NCBI GenBank assembly: GCA_949299195.1
Contig: CASFZN010000018.1
Coordinates: forward strand, 124,001 to 188,000
DNA: 64,000 nt
Reading direction: 5' to 3'
Source: an uncultured bacterium
GTDB lineage: Bacteria > Bacillota_I > Bacilli_A > RFN20 > CAG-826
Each line of letters opens with the position of its first letter. Within the stretch, counting starts at the first letter, position 1. Under the pieces are notes generated by a model. The model was not told the origin of the DNA and did not search any database. It worked only from the letters and a program-made list of their open reading frames with translations. Positions 1 through 9,255 of the stretch are shown piece by piece. The translations under genes were made by a program, and so were the position numbers.

Positions 1-690
1 TTTTCTTTGTTTTTGGGCGATATTATAAGCCATATTTAATGCAAGAGCAGATTTTCCTACACCTGGACGAGCAGCTAAAACAATCATTTGGCCATTACCA
101 AAACCATTAATTTTTTTGTCTAAAACGCTAAAACCTGTGGATAAACCAGTAACTTTATCATCGCCACTACTTTTTCTAATTTGATCTCCAACAATTGAAG
201 CAATAGCTCCAGCACTTTGGAAATTAGAAATTCTTCTTCTATTAGTAATATCAATAATATTATTTTCACATTTAGTTAAAAAATCAGTTATTGAAGAAAC
301 TTCTTTTGAAGTAGATTCTTTGACAATATTTTCGCATTCTATCGCTAATTTTCTTAATAAAGTAAAGTCTTTTAGTTGAGCTATATATTGTTCAAAGTTT
401 TCTAAAATATAAACTTTATCGATTAAACTATTTAAAAAGTCGACTCCCCCTATTAATTCATAGGTTTTATTTTGTTGAAGTTGCGCAATTAAACTAGTGA
501 CATCGATATCTTTATCATCATCATTTAAGTCTTTCATAGCTTCAAAAATATAACGATGCTCTTTATGTTGAATATAAAAATCCTCGAGTTCTAGTGATTG
601 TAACCCGACGATTGCGCTATCTTTATTCATGATCATAGCGCCTAAAATAGACTCTTCAAGTTCTTTGTTAACCAAATATGTATAATCCAT
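1..690 (-). CDS. dnaB: Replicative DNA helicase DnaB (5' part only)
   Basis: N-terminal 230 residues of the replication-fork hexameric helicase; the rest lies beyond the window edge. The helical N-terminal domain (about residues 1-100, starting MDYTYLVNKELEESILG) is followed by the start of the RecA-like domain. Its Walker A, AARPGVGKSALA, has the P-loop lysine at residue 213. The ATG at 688-690 starts 26 bp downstream of the rplI stop, with no strong Shine-Dalgarno, so it is probably co-transcribed with rplI and gdpP as in Bacilli (where the gene is often called dnaC). Family assignment is secure; completeness cannot be judged. Confidence 0.93.
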   Translation of the reverse strand, partial: MDYTYLVNKELEESILGAMIMNKDSAIVGLQSLELEDFYIQHKEHRYIFEAMKDLNDDDKDIDVTSLIAQLQQNKTYELIGGVDFLNSLIDKVYILENFEQYIAQLKDFTLLRKLAIECENIVKESTSKEVSSITDFLTKCENNIIDITNRRRISNFQSAGAIASIVGDQIRKSSGDDKVTGLSTGFSVLDKKINGFGNGQMIVLAARPGVGKSALALNMAYNIAQKQRK

Positions 691-716
691 GTTTTTATCA
701 ATTTATATCTATAAAA

Positions 717-1166
717 TTATTTTTCTTCACTAACATGAACTCTTATTTTAGCAACAATACCTTTATAAAGTTCAATTTTTAATTCAGTATACCCAAATGC
801 ATTGATAGGATATTTATCGACAAACTTTCTTTTGTCGATAATAATTCCATATTCATCTTTTAATTTTTCTTCTACTTCTTTAGTAGAAATCTTTCCTGCC
901 ATAGTCTTATTAGCTTGAACTTTAGCTTTAAATTCTAAAGTAATATTTTCTAATTTTTCTTTATTTTCTAAAGCTTTAGCTTTTAAATCACTTTGACGTT
1001 TTGCTTCTTCTTCTTTTTCTTTTTCTAAGTGGAGGATACTTCCTTCGGTTTTTCTAACTGCTAATTTTCTTTTAATTAAGAAATTTATTGCATAACCATC
1101 ATTAACTTCTTTAGTTTCACCTTTTTTTCCTACACCTTTAACATCACTTAATAAAATTACTTCCAT
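717..1166 (-). CDS. rplI: 50S ribosomal protein L9
   Basis: Large-subunit protein L9, 149 residues, the usual length. The N-terminal RNA-binding domain has the family pattern (VILLSDVKGVGKKGE, then NDGYAINFLIKRKLA). A long charged helix at about residues 45-75 joins it to the C-terminal rRNA-binding domain. It lies 8 bp after gdpP and 26 bp before dnaB, the conserved Bacilli order. AAGGAG lies about 14 nt upstream of the ATG. Confidence 0.97.
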   Translation of the reverse strand: MEVILLSDVKGVGKKGETKEVNDGYAINFLIKRKLAVRKTEGSILHLEKEKEEEAKRQSDLKAKALENKEKLENITLEFKAKVQANKTMAGKISTKEVEEKLKDEYGIIIDKRKFVDKYPINAFGYTELKIELYKGIVAKIRVHVSEEK

Positions 1167-1174
1167 AAATTATA

Positions 1175-3208
1175 TTAATTCTCCTTAGTTACATTCTTTT
1201 GAGCATCAGCTAAATGATTTTCTAATGCTTCTTCTAATTTTTTCTCTACTTGTTCCACACTCATATCTTTAAATTGGGCAGATGCGCCAGAGAAATGTCC
1301 GCCACCACCGAGTTTTTCCATAATTAATTGAACGTTTGTAGATCCATTACTTCTAGCTGAAATTTTGATTGTATTTTCACTAATTCTTCCAATAACAAAT
1401 GCGGCATCCATTCCCTTAAGGTGCATACATTCATTACAAGCTTTAGCAATAGTTGCTTGTTCTAAAATATCTTGATTATTAGCGGTACAATAGACAACTC
1501 CAGTAAAAGGAGTTTTCATTGTTTGAACGATACTATTAATTTGAGTATATTCTTCAATTTCATCTTTTAAGAAATCATCAGCCTTAGAGTTATCTGCTCC
1601 ATATTCTTTTAAAACCATCGAAGCTTCAAATGTTCTAACCCCAACTGAATTAGCTTTAAAGTATCCCGTATCAAGGAAAATACCACTTAACATGATGGTC
1701 GCAACTCTTTCATCAACCGGAATTGGAGGGAAGGTTGAACCATATTTAATAATTTCAGTAATAAGTTCACTAGCACTACTTGCACTAGTATCAATAATTG
1801 AAAGGAGTAAACTTTCAACGAAGTTCGTTCCTCTTCTATGGTGGTCGATAATAATGATTTTATCGGTCTTATCGATTAAATTTTTATCCATCATCATTGC
1901 TGGGTTATTAACATCACAGATAATTAAAAGTGATGAGTTATCGCATGAATTTTCAGCATCTTTAGGGGAAATGATGAATTTTTCTAATTCATCTCTTGGG
2001 AAGGATGTAATTAAAGCGCTACGAGTTTTTCCTTCTGTTAATTTTGAATCATAAACAATATAGGCTTCCTTGCATTTTAAATAATTACAAATTTGTTTAA
2101 CTCCTAAACAAGCTCCTAAAGCATCCATATCCATTTCGGTATGACCCATAATAAAGATTTTTCCATCTTTATTTTGAGTAATGTAATTTAATAAAGCATT
2201 AGCATCGCTCTTAACTTTAACCTTGTTTCTATTTTCAGTAGCTTCGGTTTTGCCGCCATAAAATAATAATTCATGATTCATTTGAGCAACAACTGCTTGG
2301 TCGCCACCTCTACTCATAGCAACACTTAAGGCATTAGATGCCATTTCGTTAATTTGATAAATTGTTGAATAATCATATGCAAAAGCGATAGAAAGCGAGG
2401 TTTTAATATCATCTTTTCTTCCTAAACTTCTAACTTGATTTAAAATATCAAATCCATCAGCTTTCATTTCTTCTAAATCTTCATTACGTGCTAAAACTAA
2501 GAAGGAATCATTTTTAAAACTTCTTAAAACTAAATGATGTTGTTTTCCATAATTGGTGATTTGAGACTTAATTCTAGGAATAACATCGTTAATATCTTCG
2601 TTATTTGCAGCAATATCACTATAGTTGTCAATCATAATAATACCGACAGCTAAGCTATTTTTATTAAATAAGATGAGTGCGTTTTCATAATCGCTGACAT
2701 CTTTAAAAATAAAAACACGATTATTTTTTAAATATTTAACACGGTAAAAACTGTCCTTAATTTTGATCGTTTTTTCAAAATCTTCCTTATTAGAAGTAGA
2801 AAGTTCCATTAATTCAGGACACCATCCATAAATATGATCCCCAATAATCTCTACTTCTTTTTTCTCAAATAATTCACTAGTCCAGATGACTCTATTTTCA
2901 TCATCTAAAACGATATATCCAATGCCTCCAAAAGCATAGATTTGAGCGACCTCACTTCCAATGACGTCTTCAGTTTTTAAAAAATTCTTTTGATTTAAAA
3001 GTTGAATAAAGAAAATCGCAAAGAAAATAGCGATTAAATTAAGTAAAACAATACCTATTGAAATATAACCAAAAATAGTAGGAGATACAGTTTCTTGTAA
3101 ATCCCAAATATTTCCTAAATAAAGTCCAATAAAGATACCAAAACTTACTATTTCAATGATTGAAATAAATAAAGAGGCTAATCCAAGTTTTCTTAATAAT
3201 TTTCTCAT
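1175..3208 (-). CDS. gdpP: Membrane-bound cyclic-di-AMP phosphodiesterase GdpP
   Basis: 677 residues, typical GdpP length. Two N-terminal membrane helices (about residues 10-32 and 45-72) are followed by a PAS-like segment, a degenerate GGDEF domain (ending near RGGDQAVV, so probably no cyclase activity), a DHH phosphoesterase domain and a DHHA1 domain (GGGGHFSGAS). The metal motifs GHTEMDMDALG and DHHRRG are intact, so hydrolysis of c-di-AMP to pApA is expected. In Firmicutes this enzyme affects potassium, osmotic and envelope homeostasis. It sits 8 bp upstream of rplI, the standard yybT-rplI arrangement. Confidence 0.95.
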   Translation of the reverse strand: MRKLLRKLGLASLFISIIEIVSFGIFIGLYLGNIWDLQETVSPTIFGYISIGIVLLNLIAIFFAIFFIQLLNQKNFLKTEDVIGSEVAQIYAFGGIGYIVLDDENRVIWTSELFEKKEVEIIGDHIYGWCPELMELSTSNKEDFEKTIKIKDSFYRVKYLKNNRVFIFKDVSDYENALILFNKNSLAVGIIMIDNYSDIAANNEDINDVIPRIKSQITNYGKQHHLVLRSFKNDSFLVLARNEDLEEMKADGFDILNQVRSLGRKDDIKTSLSIAFAYDYSTIYQINEMASNALSVAMSRGGDQAVVAQMNHELLFYGGKTEATENRNKVKVKSDANALLNYITQNKDGKIFIMGHTEMDMDALGACLGVKQICNYLKCKEAYIVYDSKLTEGKTRSALITSFPRDELEKFIISPKDAENSCDNSSLLIICDVNNPAMMMDKNLIDKTDKIIIIDHHRRGTNFVESLLLSIIDTSASSASELITEIIKYGSTFPPIPVDERVATIMLSGIFLDTGYFKANSVGVRTFEASMVLKEYGADNSKADDFLKDEIEEYTQINSIVQTMKTPFTGVVYCTANNQDILEQATIAKACNECMHLKGMDAAFVIGRISENTIKISARSNGSTNVQLIMEKLGGGGHFSGASAQFKDMSVEQVEKKLEEALENHLADAQKNVTKEN

Positions 3209-3320
3209 ACCCTAAAATTATAAACTAAATATTAATTAAAATTAATTAATATTCATTTGCAAATAAAATTATAGCATAAATATATTCTTACTATTTTTAA
3301 TTTAATACTGATTAAATCAT

Positions 3321-4277
3321 TTATTCTATAAAAGAAACATTATCAAAATAGAATCTTTTTCTAATCTTTTCTTTTTTTATTCTTTTTCCAATAAATACAA
3401 TTTTAGATTCGCTATTTTCATTACTAGAAATATCGTCAATATAAACTGTATATTTTTTATTAACTACTTCAAAATGGAAGAATTTATTTTCATTTTTATT
3501 AATTTTAATAAACCCTTTAAATCGATAGATTTTACCAAACTCTCCACGAATTAAATCTTCTAGGAAAAATATTAATTCAGTCAAGTTTTTTAAATAGACA
3601 TTAGTCAATGAAAAGCTTTCTAAATTTTCTTCAATTACTTCTTTTTCTTTAACCTCTACCTTGTTTTTATCCTTTAAAAGGTTAAAGAAAAAGGAACTAT
3701 CATAATTAGAATAGTGGTCTAAATAAATTTCAGCATTTTCATTAAATTTTCTAATCTTTTTATAAACATCACTTTTTTCTTCACTAGAAGCATGTTCAAG
3801 TTTAGAAACAATTATTACATTAGTAGATTCGATTTGATCAATTAAACATTTATCAAATTTTTCGACCTTATGAGATAAAACATATTCTCCATCTACTATT
3901 GTAATTGGATTTAAAATATTAATTCTTTCATATTTTACCTTATTTAAATTAGAAATTATGGATGATAAATAACCTACTCCTGTAGGTTCAATAATTAAAT
4001 AATCAGGATCAATTGAATTTGAGATTGTTAAAACTGTCGAAGCAAATTCTCCTTTAGATGAACAACAAATACATCCTTCAGTAAGTTCATAAACTTCGAG
4101 TTTATTGAAATTAGAAGATTCAGGGTTCCCTGAATCTTCTAATACGTCTTTATCGATATTTATGGCACCAAATTCATTTTCTAAGACACAGTAATCACGA
4201 TTAGTTTTTTTAACTAATTCTTTAATAAAAGTTGTTTTCCCGGCGCCTAAGAAACCTGAAATAACTAAAATATCCAT
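3321..4277 (-). CDS. CobW/G3E-family GTPase, probable metallochaperone
   Basis: 318 residues. Walker A GFLGAGKTT lies at residues 8-16, the CxCC-type metal motif EGCICCS near residue 70, and the Walker-B-like IIEPTGVG near residue 96. A CobW C-terminal domain covers roughly the last 90 residues. The guanine-recognition motif is altered (SKLE where NKxD is usual). The family loads metals such as zinc, cobalt or nickel onto client proteins in a GTP-dependent way; the metal cannot be told from sequence. The neighbouring downstream gene of the same strand-order group is a zinc-dependent alcohol dehydrogenase, a possible but unproved client. No Shine-Dalgarno is visible upstream of the ATG. Confidence 0.85.
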   Translation of the reverse strand: MDILVISGFLGAGKTTFIKELVKKTNRDYCVLENEFGAINIDKDVLEDSGNPESSNFNKLEVYELTEGCICCSSKGEFASTVLTISNSIDPDYLIIEPTGVGYLSSIISNLNKVKYERINILNPITIVDGEYVLSHKVEKFDKCLIDQIESTNVIIVSKLEHASSEEKSDVYKKIRKFNENAEIYLDHYSNYDSSFFFNLLKDKNKVEVKEKEVIEENLESFSLTNVYLKNLTELIFFLEDLIRGEFGKIYRFKGFIKINKNENKFFHFEVVNKKYTVYIDDISSNENSESKIVFIGKRIKKEKIRKRFYFDNVSFIE

Positions 4278-4305
4278 AATTTTTTAAAATAGTAGAAATT
4301 AAAAA

Positions 4306-5367
4306 CTATTTATAAAGTTTGACAACTGGTTTGATTAAATCTTTTGGTTTGTCTCTCATTAAGAATAAAGCTTCTTCTAAGTGTTCCCATCCATCAAATA
4401 CGTGTGAGACTAAATGATGAACATCAAGTTTACCACTAGCGACTAAGGAACCGAGTTTTTCCATTCTTAATCTACCACCTGGCATTAATCCACCGTTGAT
4501 TTGTTTATGTCCCATACCAACGCCCCATTCAGCACGTGGGATATTGACATATTGCCCACTTCCGAGGTAGTTAACGTTACCAATTTTTCCGCCCGGTTTT
4601 AAGCATTTGACTGCTTCTTCGAATGTTTCACATCCGCCACCAGCGATAATAACTTTATCAACACCTTTTCCGTTTGTTAATTTTAAGACTTGTTCATCGA
4701 TTGGTCCTTCTTTATATGAAATAAATTCATCTGCGCCGTATTTTTTAGCAGCATCGATACAAACTTGTCTTGTACCAACAGCGATAATTCTTGAAGCACC
4801 ACGTAAAGCAGCACCAGCAACTGACATTAATCCAACAGGACCAATACCAATAACTAAGACAGAGTCACCATATTGAACATCAGCAAGTTCAGCACCATGG
4901 AATCCGGTAGGAACCATGTCTGAAAGCATACAAGCATCAACAGGATCAATGTTTTCTGGGAGAAGTGCTAAGTTACCATCAGCATCATTAACATGGAAGA
5001 ATTCGGAGAAAACTCCGTCTTTGAAGTTTGAGAATTTCCATCCAGCTAACATTCCGCCACTATGCATAGAATATCCAGCTTGAGCTTCAAGGGAATTCCA
5101 GTCTGGGGTAATTGCAGGAACTAAAACTTTATCTCCTGGTTTGAAATCTTTAACAAGTTCACCAACTTGAACGACTTCAGCACAACATTCATGACCTAAA
5201 ATCATGTTGTGTCTTTCTCCAATTGCTCCTTCCCATAAGGTGTGAACGTCACTGGTACAGATAGCAACTGCGAGAGGTTTACAAATTGCATCGAGTGGTC
5301 CGCAGTGTGGAACTTCTTTTTCGATCCATCCGGATTCACCGATCTTTAACATTGCATAACCTTTCAT
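4306..5367 (-). CDS. adh: NADP(H)-dependent secondary alcohol dehydrogenase, zinc type
   Basis: 353 residues and very close by eye to the Thermoanaerobacter brockii/Clostridium beijerinckii isopropanol dehydrogenase family. Catalytic zinc ligands are present at Cys37 (AICTSDVHT), His59-Glu60 (LGHEC) and an Asp near 150 (SDMVPTGFHGAE). The Rossmann motif is GIGPVG and the NADP-type loop is VGTRQ. It reduces ketones such as acetone, or oxidises secondary alcohols, probably for redox balance during fermentation. It has a strong Shine-Dalgarno (AGGAGG) and somewhat more GC-rich codons than its neighbours, suggesting high expression or transfer. Confidence 0.93.
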   Translation of the reverse strand: MKGYAMLKIGESGWIEKEVPHCGPLDAICKPLAVAICTSDVHTLWEGAIGERHNMILGHECCAEVVQVGELVKDFKPGDKVLVPAITPDWNSLEAQAGYSMHSGGMLAGWKFSNFKDGVFSEFFHVNDADGNLALLPENIDPVDACMLSDMVPTGFHGAELADVQYGDSVLVIGIGPVGLMSVAGAALRGASRIIAVGTRQVCIDAAKKYGADEFISYKEGPIDEQVLKLTNGKGVDKVIIAGGGCETFEEAVKCLKPGGKIGNVNYLGSGQYVNIPRAEWGVGMGHKQINGGLMPGGRLRMEKLGSLVASGKLDVHHLVSHVFDGWEHLEEALFLMRDKPKDLIKPVVKLYK

Positions 5368-5480
5368 TAATTGTCCTCCTATATTGAATTTCGTACGTTA
5401 ATTTTAACATATATAAAGTATTCTTAACTAATGATTTACAAAAGAATTTTTATATGTATAAAATTACTTATTTAAGTAAT

Positions 5481-5516
5481 AAAAAAGAGTTATTAGCTTA
5501 ATTCCTAATAACTCTC
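5481..5516 (-). terminator. Rho-independent terminator of the rpsF-ssb-rpsR operon
   Basis: An 11-bp perfect stem, AGAGTTATTAG (5486-5496) and CTAATAACTCT (5505-5515), with an 8-nt loop. On the minus strand it is followed by a T run (5481-5486). It starts 14 bp beyond the rpsR stop codon. Confidence 0.88.
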
Positions 5517-5529
5517 ATTAAGTATCAAA

Positions 5530-5757
5530 TTAATCTTCAATATATGGTAAAAGAGCCATATAACGAGCATTTTTGATTGCTCTTGCTAATTCTCTTTGAT
5601 ATTTAGCACTAGTACCAGTTACTCTACGTGGAGAAATTCTTCCGCTTCCGGAAATAAATTTCTTTAATAATTCAACATCTTTATAATCGATGTGTTTGAT
5701 TTTATTCTTTGTAAAATAACATACTTTTTTCTTGCTTCTTTTTTTAACAAATGCCAT
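5530..5757 (-). CDS. rpsR: 30S ribosomal protein S18
   Basis: 75 residues, standard length. It has the conserved core [17 protein letters not shown] followed by [23 protein letters not shown], shown here in two parts of one continuous protein. S18 binds 16S rRNA together with S6. It is the last gene of the rpsF-ssb-rpsR operon, followed directly by a terminator. The KK-rich N-terminus keeps one cysteine (VCYF). Confidence 0.97.
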   Translation of the reverse strand: MAFVKKRSKKKVCYFTKNKIKHIDYKDVELLKKFISGSGRISPRRVTGTSAKYQRELARAIKNARYMALLPYIED

Positions 5758-5789
5758 TTTTACATTCTCCTTTTAACTATTAATTTTAA

Positions 5790-6251
5790 TTAAAATGGAA
5801 GATCATCATCTGCTAAATCCATTTGTGAATAATCTACTTCTTCACTGTTGTTACTTTGATTAAAATCATCAAAACCAACATTATTATCTTGACTTATGCC
5901 GAATGGATCTTCGTTTCTTGGTTGATTAGTTGGTTTAGAACCACAAAGGGTAACAGTTTGAACGATGACTTCAACTACTGTTGCAGTAGTTCCATCTCGT
6001 CTTTCATATCTTCTAGTTTGAAGGGCCCCTTCTAGAGCTACTTGGCTACCTTTAGCACAGTATCTATTTAAAGTTTCTGCATTTCTTCCAAAAGCAATAC
6101 AAGGAATCCAGTTAGTGATACGGTTTCCTTCGCCATCTTTTCTTGTTCCATCTACTGCAAGAGTAAAAGCAACAATTTGAGTTCCGCTTGGAGCGGTTTT
6201 CATTTCGATGTTTTTAGTGATTCTTCCTAATAATACAACACGATTAATCAT
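5790..6251 (-). CDS. ssb: Single-stranded DNA-binding protein
   Basis: 153 residues. An OB-fold covers residues 1-105 (MINRVVLLGRITKNIE, then the core FGRNAETLNRYCAKGSQVALEG). An acidic, Asn-rich linker leads to the C-terminal tail ending DDDLPF, the conserved peptide that recruits replication and repair partners. It coats ssDNA during replication. Its place between rpsF and rpsR is the usual one and points to this being the housekeeping SSB. Shine-Dalgarno AGGAG precedes the ATG. Confidence 0.96.
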   Translation of the reverse strand: MINRVVLLGRITKNIEMKTAPSGTQIVAFTLAVDGTRKDGEGNRITNWIPCIAFGRNAETLNRYCAKGSQVALEGALQTRRYERRDGTTATVVEVIVQTVTLCGSKPTNQPRNEDPFGISQDNNVGFDDFNQSNNSEEVDYSQMDLADDDLPF

Positions 6252-6272
6252 TTTTTATCTCTCCTTAACTAA

Positions 6273-6560
6273 TTATTCATGATCAACAATAATTAAGTAT
6301 CTAAGTACATTGTTGTCAATTTTGGTGAGACGTTCAAATTCCTTTAAAGATGTAGCTTCTGCTTCAATCTTGAGGACGACATAATAGCCTTTCTTTTCTT
6401 TTTTGATTTCGTAAGCTAAGTCTTTTAATCCCCATTCATCACTTTTAGTGATTTTAGCGCCATTATTTATTAATAATTTTGCTAATTTTTCGATTTCAGC
6501 TTTTCTATCAGCTTCTTCAAGGGTTGGTCTGAGAATGTACATGATTTCGTACTTTTTCAT
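6273..6560 (-). CDS. rpsF: 30S ribosomal protein S6
   Basis: 95 residues, standard length. It begins MKKYEIMYILRPTLEE and contains the conserved EWGLKDLAYEIKKEKKGYYV core. S6 pairs with S18 in the small subunit. First gene of the operon; an AGGAGG-type site (GGGAGG) lies upstream of the ATG and a structured leader precedes it. Confidence 0.96.
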   Translation of the reverse strand: MKKYEIMYILRPTLEEADRKAEIEKLAKLLINNGAKITKSDEWGLKDLAYEIKKEKKGYYVVLKIEAEATSLKEFERLTKIDNNVLRYLIIVDHE

Positions 6561-6585
6561 ATTTTTCTTTCCTCCCTATGGTCTT

Positions 6586-6682
6586 GTAGGTTAATCTAAC
6601 GAGACAATTTTAAGCGTTGATTAACAGAGAAGCATTTTTTATATAATAAAAAACGCTCAATAATTGTATTAAAAAAACCTAC
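6586..6682 (-). promoter_or_regulatory. Structured 5' leader of rpsF, candidate ribosomal-protein autoregulatory RNA
   Basis: The untranslated region of rpsF can fold into a nested structure. The outer arms GTAGGTT (6586-6592) and AACCTAC (6676-6682) pair perfectly. Inside them a roughly 15-bp stem forms between 6604-6618 and 6652-6667 with one bulge and one G-U. A separate A/T-rich hairpin can form in the apical part. Many bacteria control this operon through an S6:S18-binding leader, so that role is likely by position. I could not identify the conserved CCG bulge of that motif with certainty. Confidence 0.5.
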
Positions 6683-6767
6683 GAAAGTAAAGGAATTTTC
6701 CCCTCTCTATATACAAGAACGTTTTAATTTAAAAAATTATTCAAAAATTTTTAAATTTCTTAAAAGT

Positions 6768-7718
6768 TTATTTTTTATATTCTTGATAAGGATTTTTATG
6801 AGTTAAAAAGAATTTTGCGAGTTCGTCGCCTTTTTTAACACTTTCTTTAAAGTCTTCTTTTTTAATAAATTCTAAAATAAATCCTGCAAAAAGGGCGTCT
6901 CCTACTCCATTACTATTTAATATTTCTTTAACTTCTTTTACATCAAAATAATCAGTTTTAAAGTGATCAATTATAAGAATATTACGGGATTTATTGGTAA
7001 TAATGGCATTTTTAAGTTTATATTTAGAGATTAATAAATCTAAGATTTCATAGCCGTCTAGTTTGATGTTATCTTCTTTAAGTAATGATTTAATTTCTAA
7101 AAAATTACATTTAAGAAGATAAATATCTTTTAAATATTTCTTTATTTTTAAGATTTTTTCACTAGATACACCTTCTACAATTATCTTTTTATCTTTATAT
7201 TTTTTAACAATATATTTAATTATTTTTTCATCTAAATTAGTATCGATGACAATATATTCACTATTTAAAAAATATTTATCATAATAATCAATAAATTCTT
7301 CATCGATATAAGAGATTACTTCATTATCGCAAATTGAAACAAATAAATCGTTATTCTCATCATTTATTGCTAAATAAGATGAAGAATTTATTGTTTCTTT
7401 TTTATTATTTAAAGAAGGATATAAGTATTTTATATTACGGGAATCTAAGTCTTTTTTAATTAATTCTCCATTAATATCATTCCCAATTGCGGTGATAAAT
7501 AAAAAATCTAATTCTTCATTAACTAACTTCATAGAAGAAGCTACATTTTTCATAACTCCTCCTATTTTAAGTTTTAATTTTCCTATATTAGATGTTTCTT
7601 TTATTAAAGATTTAAAAGGAGTAGCAATATAATCTATATTGCTACCTCCGATTAAGATAACTTTAGTATTTTTTAAATTATGATCTAATTCTTTAATAGA
7701 TACTTTATTTAAATCCAT
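6768..7718 (-). CDS. psuK: PfkB-family kinase, probable pseudouridine kinase
   Basis: 316 residues of a ribokinase/PfkB fold. The N-terminal strand VILIGGSNIDYIA contains the substrate-binding start of the family, and the C-terminal signature GVGDALFAGF (near residue 275) carries the catalytic Asp. PfkB kinases phosphorylate many sugars and nucleosides. Pseudouridine is the best guess because a pseudouridine-5'-phosphate glycosidase (10099-11010) lies nearby and PsuK feeds PsuG. It follows guaA by 28 bp without a visible Shine-Dalgarno. Substrate assignment is inference; the family is secure. Confidence 0.75.
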   Translation of the reverse strand: MDLNKVSIKELDHNLKNTKVILIGGSNIDYIATPFKSLIKETSNIGKLKLKIGGVMKNVASSMKLVNEELDFLFITAIGNDINGELIKKDLDSRNIKYLYPSLNNKKETINSSSYLAINDENNDLFVSICDNEVISYIDEEFIDYYDKYFLNSEYIVIDTNLDEKIIKYIVKKYKDKKIIVEGVSSEKILKIKKYLKDIYLLKCNFLEIKSLLKEDNIKLDGYEILDLLISKYKLKNAIITNKSRNILIIDHFKTDYFDVKEVKEILNSNGVGDALFAGFILEFIKKEDFKESVKKGDELAKFFLTHKNPYQEYKK

Positions 7719-7746
7719 AATTAAATATTAATCATATATAAATATT

Positions 7747-9255
7747 TTATTGGTATTCAATAGTGGATGGTGGTTTTCTAGTGATATCATAAACTACCCT
7801 ATTAACACCTCTAACTTCATTAACAATACGAGTAGCAACTCTATCTAAGAAGTCGATATCAAAGTGATAGAAATCAGCATTAATACCATCTTGAGAGGTA
7901 ACTGCTCTAATAGCGACAGTATGATAATAAATCTTTTCGTTTTGTTCGACTCCAACGCTATCGATATTAGTTAATACACAGAAATATTGATAAATTTCTC
8001 TATTTAATCCTGCTTTTCTAATTTCATTAGATAGGATTTCGTTAGCTTCTCTTAAGATTTCAAGTTTAACTAATGTGACTTCTCCAATAATTCTTATAGC
8101 AAGACCTGGGAAAGGGAATGGTTGTCTATTGATTATTTCTTCATCAAGACCAAGTTTTCTTCCAACAATTCTGACTTCTTCTTTAGTTAATTGTTTTAAA
8201 GGTTCGATAATTTCAAATCCAATATCTTCTGGTAAACCTCTAATAACTTTACTCTTTCCACCCCATTTAGATTCTCTAATATCGGTATATAAAGTACCTT
8301 GTCCTAAGAATTTAAAGTGTCCAAGTTTTTCAGCTTCTTTTTTGAAAACTTCGATAAATGTCTTTGAAATAACTTGTCTTTTCTTTTCTGGATCAACAAT
8401 TCCTTTAAGTCTAGATAGGAATAATTCTCCTTCATCACAGACATTAACTTTAATATCAAAGTTCTTTTCAAATCTGCCTAAAATAACGTTATATTCGTTA
8501 TATCTATGTAAACCAGTTTCAACAAATACACAGGTTAAGTTGTCTCCGATTGCTCTATGGAAAAGTAAAGCAGCAACAGCGCTATCAACACCGCCTGAAA
8601 GACCTAAAATAACTCTTTCATCACCGACAACTTTCTTAATTCCTTTAATTTTATTTTCAATAAAGGCATCTAAATCCCAGTTTCCTTCGCAATCACATAA
8701 ATTAACAAAGTTTCTAATCATTACATCGCCATAATCAGTAGCGGCAACTTCTGGATGGAATAAAAGACCAAAAACATAATCTTTAGCAAATCCTACCATT
8801 CCGCTTGATCCACTCTCAGCAATTTGAGTAAATCCTTCTAAACCGCCACTAACACGGTCATTTTTTGTCATATAAGCGACAATTTCTTCAGGAACATCCA
8901 AAAATAAAGGACAGTTTTTATTCACTCTAATAACGTGCTTATCATATTCCCTGTCCCTAATTGATTCAATTTTCGCTCCAAAACGATTTGCTAAAGCTTC
9001 CATGCCATAGCAAATGCCTAAGATTGGAATGTTTAGTTCGAGTAATCTTTCGTCGAAAACCTCTTTTTGTTGGCTTTGATCGATAACATCTGGCCCACCA
9101 GATAAAATAATACCTTTTACATGGTGTAAATCTTCGATTTCTTCTTTAGTTGTTCCTTTAGGAAGCAACAGACTATAGACGCCGTTTTCTCTAATTTTTC
9201 TTAAGAGAATTTCATTATATTGGCTTCCATAGTCTAATATTACTATTTTGTCCAT
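7747..9255 (-). CDS. guaA: GMP synthase (glutamine-hydrolysing)
   Basis: 502 residues, near the usual 510-525. The class I amidotransferase domain has the nucleophile motif GICYGMEAL and the His/Glu motif LLFHPEVAATDYG. The ATP-pyrophosphatase domain carries the P-loop LGLSGGVDSAVAALL, and the C-terminal dimerisation domain ends in the typical PPSTIEYQ. It converts XMP to GMP. Strong Shine-Dalgarno AGGAGGGAG. No purine riboswitch was recognised in the 380-bp leader. Confidence 0.97.
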   Translation of the reverse strand: MDKIVILDYGSQYNEILLRKIRENGVYSLLLPKGTTKEEIEDLHHVKGIILSGGPDVIDQSQQKEVFDERLLELNIPILGICYGMEALANRFGAKIESIRDREYDKHVIRVNKNCPLFLDVPEEIVAYMTKNDRVSGGLEGFTQIAESGSSGMVGFAKDYVFGLLFHPEVAATDYGDVMIRNFVNLCDCEGNWDLDAFIENKIKGIKKVVGDERVILGLSGGVDSAVAALLFHRAIGDNLTCVFVETGLHRYNEYNVILGRFEKNFDIKVNVCDEGELFLSRLKGIVDPEKKRQVISKTFIEVFKKEAEKLGHFKFLGQGTLYTDIRESKWGGKSKVIRGLPEDIGFEIIEPLKQLTKEEVRIVGRKLGLDEEIINRQPFPFPGLAIRIIGEVTLVKLEILREANEILSNEIRKAGLNREIYQYFCVLTNIDSVGVEQNEKIYYHTVAIRAVTSQDGINADFYHFDIDFLDRVATRIVNEVRGVNRVVYDITRKPPSTIEYQ

